A stretch of DNA of 64,000 nt, from positions 1,240,001 through 1,304,000 of the forward strand of contig NZ_CP022387.1 in NCBI RefSeq assembly GCF_002302635.1. Direction: 5' to 3'. This document shows, in pieces, positions 16,913-25,395 of this stretch. A program made the translations under genes and the position numbers. This DNA is from Capnocytophaga stomatis. Lineage in GTDB: Bacteria; Bacteroidota; Bacteroidia; Flavobacteriales; Flavobacteriaceae. Position 1 is the first letter of the stretch. The number at the start of each line of letters is the position of its first letter. The notes beneath the pieces are model-generated. The model made no database searches. It saw nothing but the letters and a program-made list of their open reading frames with translations, and was not told where the DNA came from.

Positions 16913-17650
16913 ATGAAAAAATTATTTTCCGTATTACTACTTCTTTTAGTAATAATTTCTTGCAGTAAAGATTCTAATAATGACACACTTAGAAAAAATT
17001 CAGACAGTGTGGGAGGTTCGCTGGCAACTTTTTCTTTGGTTGGAGATTATTTGTACGTGGTGGATTCAGGAAGGCTGAACGTTTTTTCTGTTCAAAATCC
17101 TACAAATCCGTCAAAGGTAAACACTATTTATGTGGGTTTTGATATTGAAACATTGTTTTCATTGAATGAATTTTTGTTCATCGGTTCACGAAACGGAATG
17201 TTCATTTATTCCATTGCAAAACCCGAAGCCCCCGAGAAACTTTCCGAATACAGGCACTTTAACGCTTGCGACCCCGTTGTTGCAAATGCTTCGCACGCTT
17301 TCGTTACATTGCATTCCAACAGTTTTTGTGGCAACAACTTGAATGTGCTACAAGTTTACGACATCGGGAATTTAAAAAACCCTGTGAAAATTCACGAAAG
17401 AAACCTAACACAACCCAAAGGACTTGCTTTAAAAGGCAATTATTTGGCTGTTTGCGACGACGATTTAAAATTCTTCAATATCACAGACCCAACAAATCCG
17501 ACACTTGTTCATTCAGAAAACAAAAGCTTTAAAGATTTGATTTTCTACGACAATAAACTTTTTGCTTTTGGAGAAAGAGAAATCACTCAATATGGCTGGA
17601 CTAAGGAAGATTTTACGGATTTGTACGTAATTAGCACAACAAGATATTAA
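16913..17650 (+). CDS. LVIVD-repeat lipoprotein
   Basis: A 245-aa lipoprotein with lipobox VIISC and at least four LVIVD-type blades: GDYLYVVDSGRLNVFSVQNPTNP, NEFLFIGSRNGMFIYSI, GNYLAVCDDDLKFFNITDPTNP and NKLFAFGEREITQYG. The repeated N-P-T-N-P turns and the spacing of about 40 residues suggest a beta-propeller. It is the second gene of a two-gene unit and is followed by a strong terminator. Probably surface-exposed. No catalytic motif is visible. Confidence 0.75.
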   Translation: MKKLFSVLLLLLVIISCSKDSNNDTLRKNSDSVGGSLATFSLVGDYLYVVDSGRLNVFSVQNPTNPSKVNTIYVGFDIETLFSLNEFLFIGSRNGMFIYSIAKPEAPEKLSEYRHFNACDPVVANASHAFVTLHSNSFCGNNLNVLQVYDIGNLKNPVKIHERNLTQPKGLALKGNYLAVCDDDLKFFNITDPTNPTLVHSENKSFKDLIFYDNKLFAFGEREITQYGWTKEDFTDLYVISTTRY

Positions 17651-17675
17651 TCTTTTACAAAAAATCATACGTAAA

Positions 17676-17702
17676 AAAAGGCAAACGTTTTGTTTGCCTT
17701 TT
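17676..17702 (+). terminator. Rho-independent terminator of the LVIVD pair
   Basis: Arms AAAAGGCAAAC (17676-17686) and GTTTGCCTTTT (17692-17702) enclose a 5-nt loop, and a T-rich tract follows. Confidence 0.88.
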
Positions 17703-17797
17703 ATTTTTTCATTTATATAACAGAAAAAAGAGTGATTCTTATACAAAAATCACTCTTTCTCAGTAACCATAAAATTTTAAAATGTGAAAATGTTTTG

Positions 17798-17872
<75 letters not shown>

Positions 17873-17888
17873 ATTTCATTTGCAGGTG

Positions 17889-17919
17889 CAAAGGTAATAA
17901 TTCTTTTCGTATTTGCAAA
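17889..17919 (-). promoter_or_regulatory. Promoter of tRNA-His
   Basis: On the minus strand TTTG (17916-17919) is followed after exactly 19 bp by TACCTTTG (17889-17896), matching the Bacteroidota -33/-7 consensus. It lies 17 bp before the tRNA 5' end. Confidence 0.75.
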
Positions 17920-17949
17920 ATTTCTGCCAGAAAAAATTAATTTTCATTT

Positions 17950-18141
17950 TTAGTTGAAGAACCATTTCTTTTTTTCAGATTTGTTTTTCCTCAAACTTCC
18001 TGTGTTTTTGTTATATCCGTACGGACAATGTTTGCAACCGCTTTGGCAACAATATCCTCTTTTTAAAAGATATTCTTCCGTAAAAATTTTATATCCTTTT
18101 TCGGAATAATAAAAATCTCTATTCTCCTTATTTTCTTGCAT
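17950..18141 (-). CDS. DUF5522 Cys-rich small protein
   Basis: A 63-aa protein with FTEEYLLKRGYCCQSGCKHC and PYGY, the DUF5522 signature of clustered cysteines (CC..GC..C). The cysteines could bind metal or a cluster, but function is unknown. The tail is Lys-rich. It follows the DUF1287 gene by 11 bp on the same strand, so the two are probably co-transcribed. It ends about 75 bp from the tRNA promoter. Confidence 0.8.
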   Translation of the reverse strand: MQENKENRDFYYSEKGYKIFTEEYLLKRGYCCQSGCKHCPYGYNKNTGSLRKNKSEKKKWFFN

Positions 18142-18152
18142 TTACTTACAAA

Positions 18153-18746
18153 TTATTTACCATCATAGAAATAATGTCCCGTTATCGGATATTTAAACAG
18201 TACGTCTTCAGCGATTTGTCCGTTTCCGATGTTATGCACTATTAGCGGTCGTTTGCCATCGTTTGATTTTCTGTCGATTACAATTCCTATGTGAGGTAAG
18301 TTACCTGAAAGCATCCACGTTACAATATCGCCCGCTTTGTAATCTTCCGGATTTTTAGTTATCGGAAGTTCTTTTCCGTGTTTTTTGAAGAAAGTTTGCA
18401 GATTTGGAACTCGACGATGGTCAATATTCTTATCAGTGGTTTTAAGTCCCCATATTTTTGGATAGGCAGAAAATCTTCTTTTCATATCCTCGTGAACTTC
18501 TTTTTGAAGGTCGATATTTAATTTCCTATAAGCCCTTATAACAACATCAGTACAAACTCCCGTATTTGCTGGCACATCTCCGCCCGGATATGAAATAGAC
18601 ACATAATCAGAAACATACCTAACCGAAGGATTAATAATATTGATAGCGGCTTCGGAAAGTTTTTTCCTGAAATCGTTTTGAGGCGTGAAGGCTGTCAGAA
18701 TACCAAACAGAATTACAAAAAATATCTTTTTCATTGCTTTTTTCAT
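18153..18746 (-). CDS. DUF1287 secreted protein
   Basis: A 197-aa exported protein with a signal peptide ending near AFTPQ. The DUF1287 hallmarks are GGDVPANTGVCTDVVIRAYR (Cys near residue 63), HRRVPNLQTFFKKHG and GDIVTWMLSGNLPHIGIVID. The Cys...His arrangement recalls NlpC/P60-like peptidases, so cell-wall amidase or peptidase activity is plausible. Two ATGs lie 12 bp apart (18746 and 18734); either gives a functional signal. Cluster B of the 41-bp repeats begins about 95 bp upstream. Confidence 0.82.
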   Translation of the reverse strand: MKKAMKKIFFVILFGILTAFTPQNDFRKKLSEAAINIINPSVRYVSDYVSISYPGGDVPANTGVCTDVVIRAYRKLNIDLQKEVHEDMKRRFSAYPKIWGLKTTDKNIDHRRVPNLQTFFKKHGKELPITKNPEDYKAGDIVTWMLSGNLPHIGIVIDRKSNDGKRPLIVHNIGNGQIAEDVLFKYPITGHYFYDGK

Positions 18747-18841
18747 TTCAACCTCAGCGATTCATCAAAATTCAAGCCAAAAATCATTATCTTCTGAGAA
18801 ATTTGAATTTCAGCATTGATTTTATAATTTTTACGATAATG

Positions 18842-19013
18842 TAAAAGTCTCCCGCAATCAGAATAAACCTTTTGCAACTATGAGTTAGTTTCTCGCAAAC
18901 AGAATAAACCTTTTGCAATTGTGAGTTAATTTCCCGCAATCAGAATAAACCTTTTACAACTATGAGTTAGTTTCCCGCAGTCAGAGTAAACCTTCTGCAA
19001 CTGTGAGTTAGGA
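18842..19013. repeat. 41-bp tandem repeat array B (about 4 units)
   Basis: The landmark GAATAAACC (GAGTAAACC in the last unit) begins at 18861, 18902, 18943 and 18984, an exact 41-bp period. Units contain CCTTTTGCAAC, TGAGTTAG and TTTCCCGCAA. The sequence differs from arrays A1/A2, yet in register about 23 of 41 positions agree (shared AACCTTT, TTCCC and CA). The array has no spacers. It cuts off the decayed end of the paralog array to its right. Confidence 0.92.
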
Positions 19014-19038
19014 TTACAATTGAGGTGTTTTTCATCAT
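18967..19038 (-). pseudogene. Truncated 5' end of a paralog-array gene, fused to repeat array B
   Basis: The frame starts MMKNT, as the complete paralog at 19700 does, and is preceded by the same upstream bases. After about five codons it runs into array B and stops after 23 residues. It is read as the remains of one more array unit removed by insertion or expansion of the repeats. Confidence 0.6.
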
Positions 19039-19047
19039 TTTTGGGTT

Positions 19048-19113
19048 TTAGTTTTTCTGTGCTTGCATAAAACTTACACAAGCACAGAAAATTAGTGTGA
19101 TTAGTGTTTTCAT
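19048..19113 (-). pseudogene. Orphan signal-peptide stub (21 codons)
   Basis: Reads MKTLITLIFCACVSFMQAQKN then stop. It is nearly the same as the first 19 residues of the complete paralog at 20377 (MKILITLIFCVCVNFMQAQ). Its ATG overlaps the stop of the preceding gene as ATGA (19110-19113). Only the signal peptide remains. Confidence 0.7.
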
Positions 19114-19700
19114 TCTTCTTCAATTGTACTTATTAAAACATCAACTTCGTAACAAGGAATATAATCTTTTTCTAAATCAGAGGTAAACACTATAAACACA
19201 TTGCTTCGATATACTCCTTTCGCATACGAAACTCTCTTGTCGTAATATTCATATTTTCTGTAAAATGGTCCGATGGTATTAAGGTCTATTTTTGACCATA
19301 ATGTTTCCAAATAGTTTGCATAATATCTCTCTCTTGCGATTTCTTCAAACCGTTCCTTTGGAAGCATTAAAATAAAATTATTGATTGTGCCTTCGTTTGC
19401 ATAATGATTAAAACTAAATGAAATTTGCCAATTTTCAGGTTCGTTTACGTAAAAATATTTGTGAATTTTATTAGTCTTACCACTTTCATAGATTAGCTCT
19501 ATTTCTCGATGTTCTTTGTAAATGTTTGTCTTCTCAATACAAGCTCCATCTTTATCATTCCCTTTTAATTTTCTACTCTCTGTTTTTTGGATACCGTCCT
19601 TATTGTCAATAATGATAAAAAGATGGTTTGTAGCTATTTGGGCAAATGAAAACTTGAAAGTAAACAAAAATAGTGTAATGAGTAACGTGTTTTTCATCAT
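19110..19700 (-). CDS. Secreted paralog-array protein 1
   Basis: A 196-aa exported protein of unknown function, with signal peptide ending FSFAQ. The body shares long blocks with the neighbour at 20379 (IIDNKDGIQKTESRK, KEHREIELIYESGKTNKIHK, YVNEPENWQISF). The C-terminal SDLEKDYIPCYEVDVLIST is common to all three array members. No catalytic motif is visible. The beta-rich look and lone Cys near the C-terminus suggest a small exported globular protein. It is the last complete member of a tandem array and is followed by a stub and repeats. Confidence 0.7.
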   Translation of the reverse strand: MMKNTLLITLFLFTFKFSFAQIATNHLFIIIDNKDGIQKTESRKLKGNDKDGACIEKTNIYKEHREIELIYESGKTNKIHKYFYVNEPENWQISFSFNHYANEGTINNFILMLPKERFEEIARERYYANYLETLWSKIDLNTIGPFYRKYEYYDKRVSYAKGVYRSNVFIVFTSDLEKDYIPCYEVDVLISTIEEE

Positions 19701-19709
19701 TTTTGGGTT

Positions 19710-19775
19710 TTAGTTTTTCTGTGCCTGCATAAAATTTACGCAAGCACAGAAAATTAGTGTGATTAGTGTTTTCAT
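19710..19775 (-). pseudogene. Orphan signal-peptide stub (21 codons)
   Basis: Reads MKTLITLIFCACVNFMQAQKN then stop, again overlapping the preceding stop as ATGA (19772-19775). It is almost the same sequence as the stub at 19048-19113 and lies just before the complete gene that starts at 19700. It shows a repeated duplication junction after the signal peptide. Confidence 0.7.
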
Positions 19776-20377
19776 TCTTCTTCAATTGTACTTATTAAAA
19801 CATCAACTTCATAGCAAGGAATATAATCCTTTTCTAAATCGGAAGAGAAGACTATGAAAATGTTATATCTTATGGTCTCAGAGAATTTTCCATTAAATAA
19901 ATGTCTATAAACATATTCTGAATGATTAGTTCTCATTTTTACGGAAAAATCAGCAATGTTAATAACATCCCATTTTCTTTCCAAATCTTTGAAATTATGA
20001 ACATTACCCTTCCGAGTATAACTTTTGAACATACTCTTGGGAAGTAACAAGATATAATTGTTAGCTGATTTTTCATCATCAATATGAGAATGACGAAACG
20101 TAACCTGCCAATTTAAAGTTTCATTCGCATAATGAGCTTCATAAAAATCAGAAAATGTTCCATTTGGGTAGCTAAATCTTATCTCCTGATGATTTTTAAA
20201 ATATTTTATTTCTTCAGTATAAAATTCATTAGGATTGGAGTCTATTCTTATTTTTCTGGACTCTTTTTTTATCATTTTATCTCCGTTTTGAATTACCAAA
20301 AATAAGGAGCTTGGGTTAATTTGTGCCTGCATAAAATTTACACAAACGCAGAAAATTAATGTGATTAAGATTTTCAT
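19772..20377 (-). CDS. Secreted paralog-array protein 2
   Basis: A 201-aa exported protein with signal peptide MKILITLIFCVCVNFMQAQ. The N-terminal two thirds have drifted from the other two members (LFLVIQNGDKMIKKESRKI, NWQVTFRHSH), but the last ~35 residues are nearly the same as paralog 1. This suggests gene conversion or a chimeric junction near the 3' end. It starts 1 bp after the stop of paralog 3. Its first 19 codons are the source of the two stubs in this array. Function unknown. Confidence 0.7.
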   Translation of the reverse strand: MKILITLIFCVCVNFMQAQINPSSLFLVIQNGDKMIKKESRKIRIDSNPNEFYTEEIKYFKNHQEIRFSYPNGTFSDFYEAHYANETLNWQVTFRHSHIDDEKSANNYILLLPKSMFKSYTRKGNVHNFKDLERKWDVINIADFSVKMRTNHSEYVYRHLFNGKFSETIRYNIFIVFSSDLEKDYIPCYEVDVLISTIEEE

Positions 20378-20378
20378 T

Positions 20379-20978
20379 TTAATTACAATATTCTACAATA
20401 CTACTTATTAAAACATCAGCTTCGTAGCAGGGTATATAATCTTTTTCTAAATCGGAAGTAAAAACCATAAATACATTATCTCTGTACGTACCATCTCCTT
20501 GATAGCTTTTTTGATCAAAATAATTATACGCAGCTACAAACAACCAAATAGCATCTCCTTTCATTTCTTTCCATATTTTCTCTAAATTCTTTATATAATA
20601 ATTTTCTTTGCGCTTAACAATCTCTTTAAATCTTTCTTTCGGAAGCATTAAAATGCAACTGTTGCGAATACCTCCGTTAAAATGATTGTTGAATCTGAAA
20701 GAAATTTGCCAATTTTCAGGTTCGTTTACGTAAAAATATTTGTGAATTTTATTAGTCTTACCACTTTCATAGATTAGCTCTATTTCTCGATGTTCTTTGT
20801 AATGGGTTGTTTTTTCTGTATAAAATTCAGTACCTTCGTCGTTGGCTCTGACTTTTCTGCTTTCCGTTTTTTGAATTCCATCTTTATTATCAATGATTAT
20901 AAAGAACGATTTATTCGGTATTTGTGCATACGACTTAAAAGCAAACAAAAATAGTGCTATAATTAACTTGTTTCTCAT
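20379..20978 (-). CDS. Secreted paralog-array protein 3
   Basis: A 199-aa exported protein. The ATG at 20976-20978 gives a clean signal peptide (IIALFLFAFKSYAQ). A longer frame from 21053 reads through a decayed copy of the array stub (MKTLIKLIFCSCVNYAG), so that start is rejected. The body is closely related to paralog 1 (shared NKDGIQKTESRK, HREIELIYESGKTNKIH, SDLEKDYIPCYE). It ends SSIVEYCN instead of STIEEE. It is first in transcription order of the array after the unrelated gene at 21968. Confidence 0.68.
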   Translation of the reverse strand: MRNKLIIALFLFAFKSYAQIPNKSFFIIIDNKDGIQKTESRKVRANDEGTEFYTEKTTHYKEHREIELIYESGKTNKIHKYFYVNEPENWQISFRFNNHFNGGIRNSCILMLPKERFKEIVKRKENYYIKNLEKIWKEMKGDAIWLFVAAYNYFDQKSYQGDGTYRDNVFMVFTSDLEKDYIPCYEADVLISSIVEYCN

Positions 20979-21065
20979 TATTTGTAGTTTTAGTTTTTCT
21001 GTGCCTGCGTAATTTACGCAAGAACAGAAAATTAATTTTATTAAAGTTTTCATTCCTTTTCAAGG

Positions 21066-21968
21066 CTATCTTTGATAATTCATTTTTTTTGAGGTTTTTG
21101 TTTCATTATCAGGCTCGAAAGGTTCTTTTGCCCACATAATATCGTGGCGTACAGCACGTTTGAAACCATCAGGTTTTCTGTCAAAATAAAAATCATACGA
21201 ACCACCCACAATCCCCTTGCCTTCAATATACGCAAAGCGGTCAATGCCACGATGGTAGTTGTAACTTTCTGTGCTCTTAATTCCTTCGTCATAACGTTTA
21301 TACTGTTTTTCAAAATCTTTATTCCAATCGTCAAAAGTCCAAAAACGATATACTTTTTCGTTGTTTTTTTGTTCTATTTCTGAAAGATAAATCGCTCTAA
21401 ACTCTTTTTTTATCCAAGAATATTTGTCCGCATAACCTTCCATCGGAAAATTATCACTAATTTGAGACAGATAGGCTTTTTTAACATCTTGGTAAGTCAT
21501 AATTTTGTCTTTAAGATTGATAATATTACTGCCCGAAATTTTAAGTGATGTCTCAATATCAAGCACTCTAAACTTTTCGATAAGCACATTTTTTGCTACA
21601 AAAAATTTATTTCCAACCTTTTTCACTAACCTATATTTATTGAAAATTTTAAGTTCATTGGAGTTCAATATAGTTTTTTGAAATTCTTCCGCAGTGAATA
21701 GTACATTTTCTATGAGTACATAAGAAATTTCTTCCCAATTTTCGCCCGTTTCCAAATCAGGAAGCACACTAAACAGAAATAATCCTTGATAATGGTCAAG
21801 ATTATACAGTTCTATTTGAGCCTTAATTCCATACATTTTTTCGGTATTGAGTGTGTATCTTTTACTATTTGTAGGAAATATATCACTCAAAAGTACAAAC
21901 CTTTTCTCAGATTGTGAAAACCCGAGAAAAGAGCATAAAAATGTTATGATTAAAAGTTTTTGTTTCAT
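21066..21968 (-). CDS. Exported protein of unknown function
   Basis: A 300-aa protein with signal peptide ending FLGFSQ and no other membrane segment. It is rich in Tyr, Lys and Asp, with aromatic-rich stretches near the C-terminus (GGSYDFYFDRKPDGF). I recognise no family. It lies directly upstream of the paralog array on the same strand, 12 bp before the stub-derived frame, so it is probably part of the same transcript. The genes around it are all small secreted unknowns, which points to a lineage-specific surface cluster. Confidence 0.65.
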   Translation of the reverse strand: MKQKLLIITFLCSFLGFSQSEKRFVLLSDIFPTNSKRYTLNTEKMYGIKAQIELYNLDHYQGLFLFSVLPDLETGENWEEISYVLIENVLFTAEEFQKTILNSNELKIFNKYRLVKKVGNKFFVAKNVLIEKFRVLDIETSLKISGSNIINLKDKIMTYQDVKKAYLSQISDNFPMEGYADKYSWIKKEFRAIYLSEIEQKNNEKVYRFWTFDDWNKDFEKQYKRYDEGIKSTESYNYHRGIDRFAYIEGKGIVGGSYDFYFDRKPDGFKRAVRHDIMWAKEPFEPDNETKTSKKMNYQR

Positions 21969-21992
21969 AATTGAAAAAATTAAAAGTATGGC

Positions 21993-22421
21993 TTACTCCT
22001 CATATATTGGTGTCATTTCCCACAGATAATATTCTGTTTTTATTTTCTCAATAAACACTATGGAATAACTTGTATCAGACCATATTAAACTTATGGGATA
22101 ACAATTCTTGCGAAGGTCGTCAATAGTATAAACCCGCAGATTATCAATTGATTCTACCCTAATAGGATTTTCGTAAGATTCAAATTCATAATAGTTTTTC
22201 GTAATAGGCTGATTTACAATCTTATTTTTCACGTTATTTTTCGCAATCTCATCTTTATGAAAAATTTTCACCTTTACCACGTATATTTTATCTTTCTCAG
22301 AATATTTTTTATTAAACTCAAAATGCTGTTTTTCAGTTTGGTTCACTAAAACATAAAACGTTTTATCATTTTGAGCTTGAACAAAAAAGTGGAAAAATAG
22401 AGATATAAAAAAAACTTTCAT
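21993..22421 (-). CDS. Small exported protein, distant paralog-array relative
   Basis: A 142-aa exported protein from ATG at 22419-22421 (signal peptide FISLFFHFFVQAQ). The opening TFYVLVNQTEKQHFEF and closing YSIVFIEKIKTEYYLWEMTP parallel the array proteins (FFIIIDNKDGIQKTES and VFIVFTSDLEKDYIPCYEV), so it may be a diverged member. It begins the minus-strand run that ends at 19110. Function unknown. Confidence 0.6.
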   Translation of the reverse strand: MKVFFISLFFHFFVQAQNDKTFYVLVNQTEKQHFEFNKKYSEKDKIYVVKVKIFHKDEIAKNNVKNKIVNQPITKNYYEFESYENPIRVESIDNLRVYTIDDLRKNCYPISLIWSDTSYSIVFIEKIKTEYYLWEMTPIYEE

Positions 22422-22779
22422 AGCATTCTTAACTATTACAATTTTATATGTCAAATATAAAAACTATTTTTCGATAATAAAAAATAGTAATCGATAAAAA
22501 AGCAAAATTTAACATTTATATCATAAAAAATATTTGATTTTATTTTCAATTTATCAAAATAGATTTGTTAAAAATATATCCGAAATGTATTTTATTAACT
22601 TTCTGAAATAATTGTTCAAAAAGCAATCGTTAAAAAGGTTAATTCTTAAAAATCAAACATTTGATATTCTTCCAAAAGTTTATTTCTAAGCATTTCACAT
22701 CCCAGCTAAAAACAAAAATCAAAATTCCGAAGTTTGCCAATTTTTCCATATATTTGCAAGCTATCAAAATCCTTACCTT
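22422..22779. other. AT-rich divergent intergenic region with parC promoter element
   Basis: About 360 bp between a small exported gene and parC. TATATTTG at 22749-22756 fits TAnnTTTG and lies 23 bp before the parC ATG, with TTTG 12 bp further upstream. The rest is very AT-rich. I see no further gene, RNA or strong hairpin. Confidence 0.5.
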
Positions 22780-25377
22780 ATGTCAATCGAAGAAAATACA
22801 CCGCAAACTCCGCAACAATCGGGCGAAAGCATCATCAAAATCACAGGAATGTACCAAAATTGGTTTTTGGACTATGCCTCCTACGTTATTTTGGAACGTG
22901 CCGTGCCAGCCATAGAAGACGGATTCAAACCCGTACAACGTCGCATTATGCACTCTATGAGGGAATTGTACAAAGGGCATTTGGATAAGGTTGCCAAAAT
23001 TGTAGGACACACAATGCAGTTTCACCCGCACGGTGATTCCAGTATTTCCGATGCATTGGTACAACTCGGACAAAAAGAATTACTAATTGATACTCAGGGA
23101 GCTTGGGGAAATATCCTCACAGGAGATGCCGCCGCTGCTTCACGTTACATTGAGGCAAGGCTTTCCAAATTTGCGTTAGATGTGGTTTTCAGCCCAAAGG
23201 TGACCGAATGGCAAGTAAGTTACGACGGTCGGGAAAAAGAACCCGTTAACTTACCCGTGAAATTCCCTTTATTATTGGCACAAGGAACGGAAGGAATCGC
23301 GGTAGGTCTTTCTACTAAAATATTGCCACACAACTTCTTAGAACTGATTGACGCTTCTATTTCATATTTGAAAAATCAGCCTTTTGAACTTTATCCCGAT
23401 TTTCCAACTGCGGGAATTATGGACGTAAGCAATTACAACGACGGGCAACGTGGCGGACGAGTTCGGGTTCGGGCAAAAATTTCACAAGTGGATAAAAGTA
23501 CGCTTCGTATTACCGAAATTCCTTTTTCAACCACCACAGGTTCGCTTATTGAATCCATCCTGAAAGCCAATGACAAAGGAAAAATAAAAGTCAAAAAAAT
23601 TGATGACAATACTGCCAAAAATGTAGATATTCTCATCCATTTACCACCTGGCATTTCGCCTGACAAAACCATTGATGCTCTCTATGCTTTTACTGCTTGC
23701 GAAACATCAATCTCTCCGCTTGCGTGCGTAATTCAGGACAACAAACCGCATTTTTTGACCGTTTCGGAAATCCTGCGACGTTCCACCGACAACACCGTTC
23801 AGCTTCTGAAAAAAGAATTGGAAGTAGAACTTCACGAGCTTGAAGAACAATGGCATTTTTCTTCTTTGGAAAAAATATTCATCCGAGAAGAAATGTACAT
23901 TGATTTTAAGTTATATTCTGAAAGAGAGACACTTTACCAATATTTGCGTAACCGTTTCGAGCCTTTCAAAGAACAACTTATCAAAGAAATTACAAACGAA
24001 CATTTGCAACGTTTGACGCAAATCCCGATGATTCGTATCACCAAATTCGACACCTTCAAAGCAGATGAAAATATGCTAAAAATTGAAGCTGATATTGAGG
24101 AGATTAAGAATCATTTAGCAAATCTGATTGATTATGCCATCAACCACTTTAAACGTTTGAAAGAAACTTACGGAAAAGGAAAAGAACGCAAAACCGAAAT
24201 TCGTCCGTTTGACAATATTGAAGCCACAAAAGTAGTTGTTCGGAATATCAAATTGTACGTCAATAAAGCGGAAGGTTTTGTGGGAACATCGCTCAAAAAA
24301 GACGATTACATAGGTGATTGTAGCGACATTGATGATGTGATTGTTTTCACCGAAAACGGAATAATGAAAGTGGTGAAAGTCAGCGACAAAACTTACGTTG
24401 ATAAGAATATTATCCACGCTGCGGTTTTCAAAAAAGACGACAAACGCACCATTTACAACCTAATTTACAAAGACGGACAAACGGGATTTTCATACATCAA
24501 GCGTTTTAACGTAACAGGCGTTATTCGCGATAAAGAATACGAACTTATCCCAAGCAACAAAAACTCTAAAATATTGTATTTCAGTGCTAATCCGAATGGA
24601 GAAGCAGAAATCGTTACCGTGAATTTACGTCAGGTAGGAAGCATTCGCAAACTAAAATGGGACATTGATTTTGCTGATACGATGATAAAAGGGCGTAGCG
24701 TAAAAGGAAATCTCGTTTCAAAATATCCAATCAAACGCATCGAACTGAAGGAAAAAGGCGTTTCTACTCTCAAACCGCGAAAAATTTGGTTTGACGACAT
24801 CGTAAAACGCTTAAATACAGACGAAAGAGGAAAACTACTAGGAGCCTTCAAAGGCAGCGACCGTTTGCTTTTAGCTACAAAAGATGGCAATGTAAAAACT
24901 GTTATTCCCGACCTGAGTTTGCATTTCGATGACAATATTTTGATTATGGAAAAATGGATTCCTGAAAAACCTCTTTCAGCAATTTATTATGACGGAGAAA
25001 AGGAACGTTGTTTCGTAAAGCGTTTCGTAATTGAAAACGAAAACAAAGAAGAACTAATCATCACCGAACATCCAAAATCGCAATTATTGTTCATTTCTTC
25101 CGACTGGCGACCAATGGCAGAGGTAATTTTTGCCAAAGAACGAGGAAAACCCGAGAAAGAAAACATATCAGTAAACTTGGAGGAATTTATTGCTATAAAA
25201 GGAATCAAAGCTCTTGGAAATCAACTTACTACCGACAAAGTAAAAGAAATTATAGCTTTGGAATCGCTTCCGTATGAGCAAGAAGAAGAACCGGAAATTA
25301 TTGAAGAGGATTTGGGTGATGAGGAAATTATAGAGGATAACGACGAAAACAATGGACAAACGGAATTAGAATTTTAA
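22780..25377 (+). CDS. parC: DNA topoisomerase IV subunit A
   Basis: An 865-aa type IIA topoisomerase A subunit that, with ParE, decatenates replicated chromosomes. The catalytic Tyr123 lies in AAASRYIEARLS. The breakage-reunion domain opens with DGFKPVQRRIMHSM. In the quinolone region HPHGDSSISDA the Ser87 and Asp91 equivalents of GyrA Ser83/Asp87 are the sensitive types. The C-terminal half holds the beta-pinwheel domain, and the tail is acidic (EEEPEIIEEDLGDEE). It is called ParC rather than GyrA because it lacks the GyrA-box style repeats and has a ParC-like layout. No parE is adjacent in the window. Confidence 0.9.
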   Translation: MSIEENTPQTPQQSGESIIKITGMYQNWFLDYASYVILERAVPAIEDGFKPVQRRIMHSMRELYKGHLDKVAKIVGHTMQFHPHGDSSISDALVQLGQKELLIDTQGAWGNILTGDAAAASRYIEARLSKFALDVVFSPKVTEWQVSYDGREKEPVNLPVKFPLLLAQGTEGIAVGLSTKILPHNFLELIDASISYLKNQPFELYPDFPTAGIMDVSNYNDGQRGGRVRVRAKISQVDKSTLRITEIPFSTTTGSLIESILKANDKGKIKVKKIDDNTAKNVDILIHLPPGISPDKTIDALYAFTACETSISPLACVIQDNKPHFLTVSEILRRSTDNTVQLLKKELEVELHELEEQWHFSSLEKIFIREEMYIDFKLYSERETLYQYLRNRFEPFKEQLIKEITNEHLQRLTQIPMIRITKFDTFKADENMLKIEADIEEIKNHLANLIDYAINHFKRLKETYGKGKERKTEIRPFDNIEATKVVVRNIKLYVNKAEGFVGTSLKKDDYIGDCSDIDDVIVFTENGIMKVVKVSDKTYVDKNIIHAAVFKKDDKRTIYNLIYKDGQTGFSYIKRFNVTGVIRDKEYELIPSNKNSKILYFSANPNGEAEIVTVNLRQVGSIRKLKWDIDFADTMIKGRSVKGNLVSKYPIKRIELKEKGVSTLKPRKIWFDDIVKRLNTDERGKLLGAFKGSDRLLLATKDGNVKTVIPDLSLHFDDNILIMEKWIPEKPLSAIYYDGEKERCFVKRFVIENENKEELIITEHPKSQLLFISSDWRPMAEVIFAKERGKPEKENISVNLEEFIAIKGIKALGNQLTTDKVKEIIALESLPYEQEEEPEIIEEDLGDEEIIEDNDENNGQTELEF

Positions 25378-25395
25378 TTTTTTACAGAAATAGCT

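Noticed and set aside
20979-21053. Longer start for paralog 3 at 21053
   Set aside because: The extension is a decayed copy of the array signal-peptide stub and would place a second signal peptide inside the protein.
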